Source of the DNA: Thalassotalea sp. PS06
Lineage (GTDB): Bacteria; Pseudomonadota; Gammaproteobacteria; Enterobacterales; Alteromonadaceae
Assembly (NCBI RefSeq): GCF_007197775.1
Contig: NZ_CP041638.1
Span: forward strand, 1,178,001-1,242,000
Direction: 5' to 3'
Length of the DNA: 64,000 nucleotides
Each line of letters starts with the position of its first letter. Position 1 is the first letter of the stretch. The notes under the pieces are model-generated. The model worked only from the letters and a program-made list of their open reading frames with translations. It was not told the DNA's origin and searched no databases. Shown piece by piece: positions 27,964-41,313 of the stretch. The translations under genes and the position numbers were made by a program.

Positions 27964-29148
27964 ATGTCTAGCAACGAATCTATTGTAATTGTCTCCGCCG
28001 CCCGTACGCCTATGGGGGGCTTTATGGGCAGCCTGAGCTCAGAACCCGCGGTTAAGCTGGGCGCAGCCGCAATCCGTGCCGCGCTTGAGCGCGCGAATAT
28101 CGGCAACGATCAGGTTGATGAAGTTTTAATGGGATGTGTATTAACGGCAGGCATGAAACAGGCTCCGGCTCGTCAGGCAGCACTTTATGCTGATGTCGAC
28201 ATGGGAACGCCATGTACGACAGTATCGAAAGTTTGTGGTTCCGGCATGAAAGCGGTAATGCAGGGCGTTGATACCTTGCGCCTTGGTTACAACAGCGTTG
28301 TTGTTGCCGGAGGTATGGAGAGTATGTCCAATGCACCATACCTGCTGCCGAAAGCGCGCCAGGGTATGCGTATGGGTCATGCACAAACCTTAGATCACAT
28401 GATGTTTGATGGCCTGGAAAATGCGTATGACGGTAAAGCCATGGGTTGTTTTGCCCAAGATACTGCCGATGAGAAGAAATTCAGTCGTGAGCAGATGGAC
28501 GCGTTCGCATTAGAATCGTTAAAACGTGCCAATGATGCGATTGCCAGTGGTGCGTTTGAAAATGAAATTACGCCGGTAACTTACAGCACTCGTCGCGGTG
28601 AAGTAACCGTTGAAATCGATGAGCAACCAGGTAATGCTCGTCCGGAAAAGATCCCGTCACTGCGTCCAGCCTTTAAGAAAGATGGCACCGTAACAGCGGC
28701 TAACTCGAGCTCGATTTCAGATGGCGCTGCAGCATTAGTTATGATGACGGAAAGTGAAGCGGCTGCTCGCGGTTTAACGCCATTGTGTCGTGTTGTTGGT
28801 CATAGCTCGCACGCGCAAACACCAGAAACCTTCACGGCTGCGCCAGTTGGAGCCATCAAGAAATTGCTAGAAGACATCAACTGGTCAATCGGCGACGTTG
28901 ATTTATTCGAAATTAACGAAGCCTTTGCCATGGTAACTATGTTGGCTATGGACGAATTAGAGCTGGATCACAGCAAAGTGAATATCAACGGTGGTGCATG
29001 TGCCTTAGGTCATCCTATCGGTGCAAGTGGTGCTCGTATATTAGTGACTTTGATTCACGCATTGAAAAATAAAGGCCTTAAGAAAGGTCTGGCAAGTCTT
29101 TGTATTGGTGGCGGCGAAGCAACAGCCGTTGCTATCGAAATGCTTTAA
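27964..29148 (+). CDS. Acetyl-CoA C-acyltransferase (thiolase)
   Basis: Thiolase that cleaves or condenses acyl-CoA units; in this setting it probably cleaves 2-methylacetoacetyl-CoA (isoleucine) or acetoacetyl-CoA. GGAAG 6 bases before the ATG at 27964 decides the start (394 residues); an ATG six codons upstream has no ribosome site. Motifs: nucleophile cysteine in VCGSGMKA, NEAFA, and C-terminal CALGHPIGASGAR with GGGEATA. It corresponds to ivdA in the Shewanella nomenclature. Divergent from liuR. It has its own terminator, so the next genes need another promoter or read-through. Confidence 0.93.
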   Translation: MSSNESIVIVSAARTPMGGFMGSLSSEPAVKLGAAAIRAALERANIGNDQVDEVLMGCVLTAGMKQAPARQAALYADVDMGTPCTTVSKVCGSGMKAVMQGVDTLRLGYNSVVVAGGMESMSNAPYLLPKARQGMRMGHAQTLDHMMFDGLENAYDGKAMGCFAQDTADEKKFSREQMDAFALESLKRANDAIASGAFENEITPVTYSTRRGEVTVEIDEQPGNARPEKIPSLRPAFKKDGTVTAANSSSISDGAAALVMMTESEAAARGLTPLCRVVGHSSHAQTPETFTAAPVGAIKKLLEDINWSIGDVDLFEINEAFAMVTMLAMDELELDHSKVNINGGACALGHPIGASGARILVTLIHALKNKGLKKGLASLCIGGGEATAVAIEML

Positions 29149-29162
29149 ATCAAAAACTGAAT

Positions 29163-29187
29163 AGCCGCATGATTGCGGCTTTTTTTT
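29163..29187 (+). terminator. Intrinsic terminator after the thiolase gene
   Basis: AGCCGCA / TGCGGCT with a four-base loop, followed by seven T residues. Confidence 0.9.
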
Positions 29188-29243
29188 GGCCTTAAAAAGA
29201 AAATAACAACAGGTCAAAATGAATTTGGGGAAGAGATAATCCG

Positions 29244-30401
29244 ATGAATTTTAACTTATCTGAAGAACAGCAAATGTTTGCAGATATGGCGAAGCAATTT
29301 GCCATGGCGGAACTGGCGCCTCATGCAGGTACCTGGGACGCTGAACATATATTTCCAAAAGACGTTATTCAAAAAGCCGGAGAGTTGGGCTTTTGTGGAC
29401 TTTATACGCCAGAAGATAAAGGCGGTATGGCGCTTAGTCGTTTAGATTCCGCGATCATATTTGAGCAGTTATCTATGGGTTGTACCGCAACAACGGCGAT
29501 GATCACCATTCACAATATGGCTACCTGGATGATCGCCAGTTGGGGCACCAACAGTGTTTGCGAACGCTGGTGCGACGGTCTGGTCTCAGGTCAATACCTG
29601 GCTTCTTACTGTTTGACGGAGCCGGGCGCAGGCTCAGACGCTGCATCCTTGATGACAAGCGCCAAAAAAGATGGTGATGATTACATCATTAATGGCTCGA
29701 AGATGTTTATCTCCGGTGCCGGTGAAACCGACGTACTTGTCGCTATGGTGAGAACCGGCGGTGAAGGTGCTAAAGGTATTTCTGCTGTAGTTATTCCTGC
29801 AGATACCCCGGGTATCATCTACGGTAAAGCGGAAGAAAAGTTAGGCTGGAACGCCCAGCCAACCCGTTTGATTACTTTTGAAGATGTGCGAATCCCACAA
29901 CAAAATTTACTTGGCACTGAAGGTGAAGGTTTTACCATTGCCATGAAAGGGTTAGATGGTGGACGTATCAATATTGCTTCCTGTTCCATCGGTACTGCGC
30001 AACAGGCATTAAATACCGCTACTGAGTATATGCAAGAGCGCAAGCAATTTGGCAAATCTCTGGCATCGTTTCAGGGACTACAATTTAAGCTGGCGGATAT
30101 GGCTACGCAATTAGTAGCAGCCAGACAAATGGTGCGCTTAGCGGCATTTAAACTGGATAATAACGATCCGGAAAAAACGGCCTATTGTGCGATGGCGAAA
30201 CAATTTGCAACCGACGTAGGTTTTGCCGTTTGTGACGCTGCCCTGCAAATTCACGGTGGTTATGGCTACATTAAAGAATATCCATTAGAACGCCATTTCC
30301 GAGACGTACGTGTTCACCAGATCCTGGAAGGCACCAATGAAATTATGCGCCTGATTGTTTCTCGCCGGATCCTTAGTGAAGGGGCAGGGGAAATCCTATG
30401 A
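29244..30401 (+). CDS. Acyl-CoA dehydrogenase, probably isobutyryl/2-methylbutyryl-CoA
   Basis: FAD acyl-CoA dehydrogenase of 385 residues with all three domains: N-terminal helices, CLTEPGAGSDAASLMTSA in the middle domain, and the C-terminal IHGGYGYIKEYPLERHFRD with GTNEIMRLIVSRRI. The context with a 3-hydroxyisobutyryl-CoA hydrolase and mmsB points to valine (isobutyryl-CoA) degradation, equivalent to ivdC. The specificity is inferred from neighbours. Its end overlaps the next start by 4 bases (ATGA). Confidence 0.9.
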   Translation: MNFNLSEEQQMFADMAKQFAMAELAPHAGTWDAEHIFPKDVIQKAGELGFCGLYTPEDKGGMALSRLDSAIIFEQLSMGCTATTAMITIHNMATWMIASWGTNSVCERWCDGLVSGQYLASYCLTEPGAGSDAASLMTSAKKDGDDYIINGSKMFISGAGETDVLVAMVRTGGEGAKGISAVVIPADTPGIIYGKAEEKLGWNAQPTRLITFEDVRIPQQNLLGTEGEGFTIAMKGLDGGRINIASCSIGTAQQALNTATEYMQERKQFGKSLASFQGLQFKLADMATQLVAARQMVRLAAFKLDNNDPEKTAYCAMAKQFATDVGFAVCDAALQIHGGYGYIKEYPLERHFRDVRVHQILEGTNEIMRLIVSRRILSEGAGEIL

Positions 30402-31537
30402 CCGAAGTCGTAATTTTCGAAGAATTAAACGCCATTCATGGCAAAAAGATTGGTATTGCCACATTAAACTCTGAAAAGTCTTTAAATGCGCTGAGCCACG
30501 ATATGGTGCATGCGCTGCTGCCAAAACTGCAGCAATGGCAAAATAACCCGGATATCGCCATGGTGATGCTACAAGGCAGTGGCGAAAAAGCCTTCTGTGC
30601 TGGCGGTGATATCGTCCACTTATATAAAGGCATGCAAGATGGCGAGCAGGGCGTTAATGCCGCTTCGCAATATTTTGCCGATGAGTATCAGCTTGATTAT
30701 TTGATTCATGCGTACACCAAACCGATTCTTGTTTGGGGAGCTGGTATTGTGATGGGCGGTGGCCTTGGTTTGATGGCTGGTGCGAGTCATCGAGTGGTTA
30801 CGGAAACCTCTCGTATTGCCATGCCTGAAATTACCATCGGACTATTCCCGGATGTTGGTGGTAGTTACTTCTTAAATCGGATGCCGAAAGGTTGTGGTTT
30901 ATTTCTTGGTTTAACTGGTGCCAGTGTCAATGCCGCCGATGCGCTGCATGTCAATCTTGCCGATCATTTTCTAACCAATGCTCAAAAGCAAAGTCTGCTG
31001 GATCAGCTAATTGATGTGCATTGGGGCGATACCATCTCGTTAAATCATGAGAAAGTGACCAAGGTATTATCTTCATTGAGCGGCGATGTGAAATCTTCAC
31101 TACCACGTTCTAATGTAGCTCAGCATCAACAGCTTATTGAAAACTGTACAACGGGCGAATCCTTAGAAGCCATAGAAAAGCAGATCCAATTGATTGATAG
31201 TGAAGACAAGTGGATTCAGCGCGCCCAGAAAACTTTGGCCAATGGCAGTCCGCTAAGTGCACACATCATTTATCGACAGCTGCAAACCAGCAAGTCCTAT
31301 TCGCTTTCTGATTGCTTTCGTTTCGAGTTGGGCTTGGCAACCAAATGTGCTCAATTTGGTGAATTCAAAGAAGGTGTCAGAGCCTTACTCATTGAAAAAG
31401 ACAATTCACCTAACTGGAAGTTTGCGACCATTGCTGACGTAGAAAGCGAAGTCGTTGATTGGTTTTTTGAGCCTAACTGGACGGTATCTAACCATCCATT
31501 AGCGGGCCTAGGTTTGCGACAAGAAGCACTCGCATAA
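30398..31537 (+). CDS. 3-hydroxyisobutyryl-CoA hydrolase (crotonase family)
   Basis: Hydrolyses 3-hydroxyisobutyryl-CoA to free 3-hydroxyisobutyrate in valine catabolism. The 379 residues exceed simple enoyl-CoA hydratases (about 260) and match HIBCH length. Motifs: KAFCAGGDIVHLY, GIVMGGGLGLMAGA, and EITIGLFPDVGGSYFLNR, the last being typical of HIBCH. It is translationally coupled to the acyl-CoA dehydrogenase upstream. A true enoyl-CoA hydratase for the preceding step is not found in this operon. Confidence 0.88.
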   Translation: MTEVVIFEELNAIHGKKIGIATLNSEKSLNALSHDMVHALLPKLQQWQNNPDIAMVMLQGSGEKAFCAGGDIVHLYKGMQDGEQGVNAASQYFADEYQLDYLIHAYTKPILVWGAGIVMGGGLGLMAGASHRVVTETSRIAMPEITIGLFPDVGGSYFLNRMPKGCGLFLGLTGASVNAADALHVNLADHFLTNAQKQSLLDQLIDVHWGDTISLNHEKVTKVLSSLSGDVKSSLPRSNVAQHQQLIENCTTGESLEAIEKQIQLIDSEDKWIQRAQKTLANGSPLSAHIIYRQLQTSKSYSLSDCFRFELGLATKCAQFGEFKEGVRALLIEKDNSPNWKFATIADVESEVVDWFFEPNWTVSNHPLAGLGLRQEALA

Positions 31538-31639
31538 TTAAGTTGCGACTAGCAACGAATAAAAGAACAAAAGGTTAATAAAAGCGTCAGCTAAAACTAA
31601 TAATAAAAGACGCTTAACTTACAACAAGAGGAAAAATAA

Positions 31640-32530
31640 ATGACGGCAATCGCGTTTATTGGATTAGGTAACATGGGCGGGCCAATGGCCGCTAACTTAC
31701 TTAAAGCCGGACACCAGGTTCATGTTTTTGATTTAAGTGCTGATGCGATGAATGCATTGGTTGAACAGGGCGCGACTGCCCATCAGGACGCGGGCGATTG
31801 TGCTGCATTAGCTGAGGTTGTGGTAACGATGCTGCCAGCGGGTAAGCATGTGGAAACTTGCTACCTGTCAGAAAACGGCATCATCAATTCGATGCAAGCT
31901 GGCACCTTGGCGATTGATTCATCAACAATCGATAAAGCGACTGCAGTAAAGGTCGCCGCGGCCTTGCAGGCAAAAGGGATGGAGTTTGTCGATGCTCCGG
32001 TATCCGGTGGTGTCGCGGGAGCTGCTGCTGGCACCTTGAGTTTTATGGTAGGCGGCAGTGACGCTGAGTTTAATCGCGCGAAGCCGTTCCTTGAAGCCAT
32101 GGGCAAAAACATATTCCATGCCGGCGGTCACGGCGCCGGTCAGGTTGCTAAGGTATGCAACAACATGTTGTTGTCAATCCTGATGGCAGGGACTGCAGAA
32201 GCGCTACAGCTAGGTATCAATAACGATCTTGACCCGAAAGTCTTATCGGAAATTATGCTAAAAAGCTCTGGTCGCAACTGGACCTTAGAGCTATACAATC
32301 CATGTCCGGATGTGATGGACAATGTACCGTCCAGTAATGAATATCAAGGCGGCTTTATGGTCGATTTGATGGCAAAAGATTTAGGGCTTGCCATGGATTG
32401 TGCGGTGCAGAGTCAGTCAACGACGCCAATGGGCGCACTATCGAGAAACCTGTTTTCTCTTCATGCTGGCCAGGGTAACGGCAAACTGGATTTTTCCAGT
32501 ATTTTTAAGATGTACGCAAAGGAAGATTAA
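31640..32530 (+). CDS. mmsB: 3-hydroxyisobutyrate dehydrogenase
   Basis: NAD-dependent oxidation of 3-hydroxyisobutyrate to methylmalonate semialdehyde. The 296 residues have the Rossmann start FIGLGNMGGPMAANLLKAGH, the substrate loop DAPVSGGVAGAAAGTL, and the catalytic lysine region GAGQVAKVCNNM. The 102-base gap before it holds a weak 7-bp inverted repeat (AAGCGTC/GACGCTT, 31582-31615) but no gene. mmsA, the next enzyme, is not in the window. Confidence 0.94.
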   Translation: MTAIAFIGLGNMGGPMAANLLKAGHQVHVFDLSADAMNALVEQGATAHQDAGDCAALAEVVVTMLPAGKHVETCYLSENGIINSMQAGTLAIDSSTIDKATAVKVAAALQAKGMEFVDAPVSGGVAGAAAGTLSFMVGGSDAEFNRAKPFLEAMGKNIFHAGGHGAGQVAKVCNNMLLSILMAGTAEALQLGINNDLDPKVLSEIMLKSSGRNWTLELYNPCPDVMDNVPSSNEYQGGFMVDLMAKDLGLAMDCAVQSQSTTPMGALSRNLFSLHAGQGNGKLDFSSIFKMYAKED

Positions 32531-33291
32531 TGAATTTATCCGCTAAAGTAATTGTTATCACTGGTGCTGCCGGTGGCTTAGGTAGCGAAATGGCAAAAGA
32601 TTTTGCCAATCACGGTGCTCGCCTGGCGTTAATCGATATGACCGAAGACGCACTGCAGGATATTGTTGCTGAACTAAAACAAAGTGGCGCTGATGTTAAA
32701 GCTTACGGAGCCAATGTTACCGATGAAGCTGACGTCGAGCGTACCTTTGAGCAAATCGCCAGTGACTTTGATGGCATTGATGGTCTGGTAAATAACGCCG
32801 GTATTCTTCGCGATGGTATGTTTGTCAAAGCGAAAGATGGTGAAGTTACCGCAAAAATGTCGTTACAGCAGTTTCAGTCAGTCATTGATGTAAACCTGAC
32901 AGGCGTATTCTTGTGTGGTCGTGAAGCATCTGTGCAAATGATTAAGCACAATCGCAAGGGTGTGATCATTAATATGTCGTCGATTGCGCGTCAGGGTAAT
33001 ATGGGCCAAACCAACTACTCAGCTTCAAAAGCAGGCGTTGTTGCGATGACTGTTACCTGGGCTCGTGAACTTGGACGCCACGGTATTCGCGTCGGTGCTA
33101 TTGCCCCGGGTGTTATTAAAACCGCGATGACAGATGCCATGAAACCTGAAATGCGTGAGCGCTTAGAGAAAATGAAGCCAGTCGGTCGATTGGGTCAGGC
33201 TGAAGAAATAGCCCACACTGCTCGCTATATTTTCGAAAATGACTTCTTCACGGGTCGTGTTGTCGAGATTGATGGCGGCCTTGCCATGTAA
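32530..33291 (+). CDS. Short-chain dehydrogenase, probable 3-hydroxyacyl-CoA dehydrogenase
   Basis: NAD(P)-dependent SDR of 253 residues: TGAAGGLGSEMA cofactor loop, NNAGI, and the Ser-Tyr-Lys triad (NMSSIARQG...NYSASKAG). It overlaps mmsB by one base (TAATG), so it is translated from the same mRNA. The operon suggests oxidation of 2-methyl-3-hydroxybutyryl-CoA in isoleucine degradation (ivdG in Shewanella), but a FabG-like role cannot be excluded from sequence alone. The stop codon's last A is the first base of a structured repeat. Confidence 0.85.
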   Translation: MNLSAKVIVITGAAGGLGSEMAKDFANHGARLALIDMTEDALQDIVAELKQSGADVKAYGANVTDEADVERTFEQIASDFDGIDGLVNNAGILRDGMFVKAKDGEVTAKMSLQQFQSVIDVNLTGVFLCGREASVQMIKHNRKGVIINMSSIARQGNMGQTNYSASKAGVVAMTVTWARELGRHGIRVGAIAPGVIKTAMTDAMKPEMRERLEKMKPVGRLGQAEEIAHTARYIFENDFFTGRVVEIDGGLAM

Positions 33292-33555
33292 TACCAATCA
33301 CATTAAATTATTGCTCACTCAGTGAGAATTTAAAGGCTTTTAGACAAGGCTTTGATTGCAGAGAATGGTCACTCCATTGTCAAAATCAGTAACGCAGGAT
33401 AAATGCCTTTAAAACTCACCCGAAGGGAGTTAGTGAGAGGCCCATTTACTGCCCTATATTTCATTAATATAGAATGACTATATCAATAAAATCTATGTTG
33501 TAACTGAACCTCTGCCCTAACTCTGAGTTGTGCACAAACTTAGTGTGATTGGTAT
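33291..33555 (+). repeat. Structured intergenic repeat, copy 2
   Basis: 265 bp, same orientation as copy 1 and close to it in sequence, with ATACCAATCACATTAA at the left end and TTAGTGTGATTGGTAT at the right. Arms A and B are conserved. It starts on the final A of the SDR stop codon (TAA). Directly after it, GGTATTGAATACC creates a second ATACCAA, perhaps a remnant of another end. The rest of the gap to gmhB holds one hairpin and no gene. Confidence 0.93.
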
Positions 33556-33564
33556 TGAATACCA

Positions 33565-33587
33565 AGGCAGCGTTTGAAGCGCTGCCT
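33565..33587. terminator. Hairpin after repeat copy 2, possible terminator
   Basis: AGGCAGCG / CGCTGCCT, an 8-bp perfect stem with a seven-base loop. There is no T tract in either direction, so intrinsic termination is doubtful. Confidence 0.4.
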
Positions 33588-33718
33588 ACACCCGTAAACC
33601 TTATATCGATATGGCAACTTAAATTGCGACCTATGGCTACTCTTTATCCTTGCCCTTTATGATATAGTGCACGTTTACGGGGTTTCTCCCTCTTTATATA
33701 ACTTGCAGAACTTAAATA

Positions 33719-34258
33719 ATGACCAAAGCCTTATTCTTGGATCGTGACGGTATTATCAATATTGATCATGGCTATGTATCTAAAATCGAATTATTTGATT
33801 TTATGCCAGGTATTTTTGAAATATGTTTTGCCGCGCAGCAAAAAGGCTACCTGCTAATTGTGGTAACTAACCAATCTGGCATCGGCCGTGGCAAATATAC
33901 AGAGGAGGACTTTCATCACCTGACAGATTGGATGAAAGCTCGTTTTGCGGAACATGACGTGACCATCGATGATGTTATGTATTGCCCTCATCATCCCACC
34001 AGCGCCAATCCTCCCTATTTAAAAGACTGTCTATGTCGTAAACCTGGGCCTGGCATGATCCTCGATGCGGCCAGTCGTCATGATATTAATCTTTCTGAAA
34101 GTATTTTCCTGGGCGATAAGCGATCGGATATGGAAGCGGCGATAGCTGGAAACGTTCCGACACGCTTATTTTTGTCGGGACATTACCCGGATGATGGTTC
34201 GGTAGATGCACATCGCATCGAATCTTTGGCAGATGTATCGAAGTATTTAATCGATTAA
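33719..34258 (+). CDS. gmhB: D-glycero-beta-D-manno-heptose-1,7-bisphosphate 7-phosphatase
   Basis: HAD-superfamily phosphatase in the ADP-heptose pathway for lipopolysaccharide core. The 179 residues carry the nucleophile motif FLDRDGIIN, the threonine motif VVTNQSGIGRGKY, a zinc-binding loop with cysteines and histidines (CPHHP...CLCRKP), and the final HAD motif FLGDKRSDMEAA. Placement just upstream of an rRNA operon also occurs in E. coli (gmhB-rrnH), which supports the call. It is followed by a strong terminator. Confidence 0.95.
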   Translation: MTKALFLDRDGIINIDHGYVSKIELFDFMPGIFEICFAAQQKGYLLIVVTNQSGIGRGKYTEEDFHHLTDWMKARFAEHDVTIDDVMYCPHHPTSANPPYLKDCLCRKPGPGMILDAASRHDINLSESIFLGDKRSDMEAAIAGNVPTRLFLSGHYPDDGSVDAHRIESLADVSKYLID

Positions 34259-34284
34259 TCAATATTTGGTAAACCAAATGTTAG

Positions 34285-34319
34285 GATCGTTCATTTTTCA
34301 GGCGAACGATCTTTTTTTT
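34285..34319 (+). terminator. Intrinsic terminator of gmhB
   Basis: GATCGTTC / GAACGATC with an 11-base loop region, followed by eight T residues. Confidence 0.9.
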
Positions 34320-34341
34320 GTAATTTTTGTTGATTTGGGTG

Positions 34342-34369
34342 TTGACGGCGACCGGAAAATCCCTAAAAT
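34342..34369 (+). promoter_or_regulatory. rRNA operon promoter, distal
   Basis: TTGACG (34342-34347), a 16-bp spacer, TAAAAT (34364-34369), then a GC-rich discriminator GCGCATCC. This is the form of stringently controlled rrn promoters. Confidence 0.75.
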
Positions 34370-34501
34370 GCGCATCCACTTCCACGGGACATCCCAACGA
34401 AGTGTTTTGATACGATAACCTCAAGGGTTTAACCCGGTTATCACGACCGAAACTGAGAAATATTCGAAAACAACTTTTTCGAAATAATTATCAAAAAGCG
34501 G

Positions 34502-34529
34502 TTGACATCAAAACTGGATGGCGTAGAAT
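34502..34529 (+). promoter_or_regulatory. rRNA operon promoter, proximal
   Basis: TTGACA (34502-34507), a 16-bp spacer, TAGAAT (34524-34529), then the same discriminator GCGCATCC as the distal promoter. The 340-base leader to 16S includes CCTTCC/GGAAGG and GAGAGTTAAG/CTTAATTCTC hairpins. Confidence 0.85.
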
Positions 34530-34663
34530 GCGCATCCTGCTTCGGGCAAGGCCTGCAAGCAAATGAGAGTTAAGCGAATGCGACTTAATTCTCCTTCCTA
34601 TAAAGGAAGGCATCGAATCAATATTCTTCCATGAATCGATTCGGTGTAAGCACATCCATGTGC

Positions 34664-34676
34664 AGATCTTTAACAA
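34664..34676 (+). promoter_or_regulatory. boxA antitermination site in the rrn leader
   Basis: AGATCTTTAACAA matches the boxA core (CTTTAACA) recognised by NusB/NusE in rRNA leaders. A second copy occurs in the 16S-23S spacer. Confidence 0.75.
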
Positions 34677-34872
34677 TTAGTTATCAAGCAATTTGTGTGG
34701 GCACTCAAGTTAAGACAGTTTTACCATATAGCTCGTAAGAGCAATATAAAAGTCTTAATGATTTGTGACACATGAGTCTTTATTAATTTATTTAATATAC
34801 GTTTATATGTCAGTTACCTTAATTGGTAACAAGTGATTCATTGAGCATGGTCCGCAAGGACAACAACTTTTT

Positions 34873-36414
<1,542 letters not shown>

Positions 36415-36499
36415 CCTTAAGTAAAACAACTTTCTTGAGTGTTCACACAAATTGCTTTGATAACGAAATTAAGACGATGACCCTGTACGTCAGAATTAT

Positions 36500-36575
36500 G
36501 GGGCTATAGCTCAGCTGGGAGAGCGCCTGCCTTGCACGCAGGAGGTCAGCAGTTCGATCCTGCTTAGCTCCACCA
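36500..36575 (+). tRNA. tRNA-Ala (TGC anticodon)
   Basis: A 76-nt cloverleaf in the 16S-23S spacer: acceptor GGGGCTA/TAGCTCC, anticodon loop CTTGCAC, T-arm AGTTCGATCC, encoded CCA. Confidence 0.98.
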
Positions 36576-36594
36576 TTTGACTGCAGTACATAGT

Positions 36595-36671
<77 letters not shown>

Positions 36672-36858
36672 ATTTCACGTTTATTCTGCGTTGTTTGTCG
36701 ATTCGTTTATTGAAAAATAAACGTCATCACCAAACGCCTTGACTAAACGCGAAAAGAAAACGAGTCATCGAAAGAAAGGCCAAACCTAAGTTATGGATGA
36801 ACTATAATTTACGTTTGGTTTTTTTAACCATGAAGTTGCCGAATGTGTGCAGTTTCAA

Positions 36859-36870
36859 TGTTCTTTAACA
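36859..36870 (+). promoter_or_regulatory. boxA in the 16S-23S spacer
   Basis: TGTTCTTTAACA, the antitermination core, within the 478-base stretch between tRNA-Ile and 23S. The rest of that stretch is spacer RNA with processing stems and no gene. Confidence 0.75.
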
Positions 36871-37149
36871 ATTTGGAAAGCTGATATTAAACCCGGTGTT
36901 TATATTCAACAACTCGTGTCGCGCGAGGTGTTGGCCAAATATAAATACCAAAACGGATAACGTAAGTTATCCGGCTAATAATCTTTATGATTATTAATTC
37001 TTACTCAAGTAATCTATTAGATTGCGTGAAATTGTCAGACATACAACGAAAGACAACAGTGCACAGAGCACAGCAAGCAGATTCTGCTTTCTGAATTCTG
37101 CCATTTGTCGTCTTGAAGAGATTCTTCGTGAGTTTTCTTTGGGTTGTAT

Positions 37150-40150
<3,001 letters not shown>

Positions 40151-40335
40151 ACAACACCAAAGAAAATTGTGTTGTTTGACATGCTACGCAGTCAAATAGA
40201 TAGAGTAAGAATTGAAATTAATACAGCTTTTCGAATTAAAGTTAGAAGCGTCTTGATAGCGGAGTAAACAATACTCAGAACGCATCAGGAGGCCCCGTTC
40301 GCCAACGGGGCAAAAATCTTCTAGCGTACGATTTT

Positions 40336-40453
40336 TGTCTAGCGACAATAGCGTTGTGGAACCACCTGATCCCATGCCGAACTCAGAAGTGAAACGCAAT
40401 AGCGCCGATGGTAGTGTGGGAGTTCCCATGTGAGAGTAGGTCATCGCTAGGCT
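40336..40453 (+). rRNA. rrf: 5S ribosomal RNA, first copy
   Basis: TGTCTAGCG pairs with CGCTAGGC across 118 nt. It contains CCATGCCGAACTCAGAAGTG and CGCCGATGGTAGTGTGGG. Followed by a strong terminator. Confidence 0.97.
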
Positions 40454-40466
40454 CCTAATTAACGAC

Positions 40467-40494
40467 AAAAGCCCGCTCAACTGAGCGGGCTTTT
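40467..40494 (+). terminator. Intrinsic terminator after 5S copy 1
   Basis: AAAAGCCCGCTCA / TGAGCGGGCTTTT, a 13-bp perfect stem with a two-base loop. Confidence 0.93.
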
Positions 40495-40578
40495 CAACTT
40501 AAAATGTAAAGTTTCATTTTAAATGATGTTTGAGCAGAGTTAATTCACTTAGACTTTATTCAAAATTAAACCAGTTTT

Positions 40579-40696
40579 TGTCTAGCGACAATAGCGTTGT
40601 GGAACCACCTGATCCCATGCCGAACTCAGAAGTGAAACGCAATAGCGCCGATGGTAGTGTGGGAGTTCCCATGTGAGAGTAGGTCATCGCTAGGCT
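40579..40696 (+). rRNA. rrf: 5S ribosomal RNA, second copy
   Basis: Identical to copy 1 across the whole 118 nt by eye, including the preceding TTTT. Located 125 nt downstream, after the first terminator, so its expression depends on read-through or antitermination. Confidence 0.96.
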
Positions 40697-40712
40697 CCCA
40701 TTCAAATGAAAG

Positions 40713-40739
40713 AGGGCATCCGAAAGGGTGCCCTTTTTC
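40713..40739 (+). terminator. Intrinsic terminator after 5S copy 2
   Basis: AGGGCATCC / GGGTGCCCT with a GAAA loop, then TTTTT. Confidence 0.92.
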
Positions 40740-40828
40740 GTTATGCGCGGAAAATAAAATAGCGCAAAATAAAAGTTAAAGGGATAGATGCCCTTCTTCA
40801 TTCGAATAAAGGCTAACACCCCACTTGC

Positions 40829-40914
40829 GGGAACGCATGTGAGCGTAGGTCTGCGACGTTTAACCATCCCTGAAACGTCGCTTTACCGTCCATCCGTGGA
40901 CATAATCGCTAGGC
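40829..40914 (+). pseudogene. Degenerate 5S rRNA 3' fragment
   Basis: GGGAACGCATGTGAGCGTAGGTC (23 bases, 40829-40851, key part CATGTGAG.GTAGGTC) resembles the 5S 3' half, and ATCGCTAGGC (40905-40914) matches its last bases. The two are split by about 53 nt of hairpin-forming sequence. Probably a decayed third 5S gene. Confidence 0.55.
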
Positions 40915-41297
40915 CGCGTAAGTATTAAATATCAGCGGAAAATTCAAAGAAAGCCTAGGCTTGACCAACTCAAGAAGACAGTTGGATAAAATACTCCACT
41001 GCGTCGTATTTTTGGGTGACGAATAGGAACCCTATTCGCTTTTGACCATGGACGGTCTATATGCAGAAAATGCACTAATACATGGATGTATGTGGTTAGA
41101 ATAACGCAGGAGCAGTTATCGAAGAGCAATTTACTGAGGAGCAAAACACTCGACTTCCTCGTGTTTTGGGATACCTAGTAACCTTTTTCATTGCAGCTAG
41201 GCTGCAACTCCACCATTAAAACGATATCGTTTTAACTCCACCCTCGAATCGGTTTTTGATTCGAATCCACCTTTGACGACTATCGTCAAGTCCACCT
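40853..41297. repeat. Dense array of short perfect inverted repeats after the rRNA operon
   Basis: At least 13 inverted repeats in 445 bases, none in a gene. Stems include GCGACGTTT/AAACGTCGC (40853-40881), GTCCA/TGGAC (40888-40901), palindrome AAGCCTAGGCTT (40951-40962), CCAACT/AGTTGG (40965-40985), CGAATAGG/CCTATTCG (41020-41038) and CAAAACAC/GTGTTTTG (41142-41168). Four units at 41191-41297 each consist of a hairpin followed by the constant TCCACC. Their stems are TTGCAGC, TTAAAACGAT, TCGAATC and TTGACGA with their complements. TCCACC resembles the 3' tail of the spacer tRNA-Ala. Confidence 0.75.
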
Positions 41298-41313
41298 CAT
41301 ACCTAATCTTTAT

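Noticed and set aside
40853..41297. Integron attC array or CRISPR array reading of the hairpin region
   Set aside because: No repeat of constant sequence with unique spacers, no attC core sites, and no integrase or cas gene nearby.
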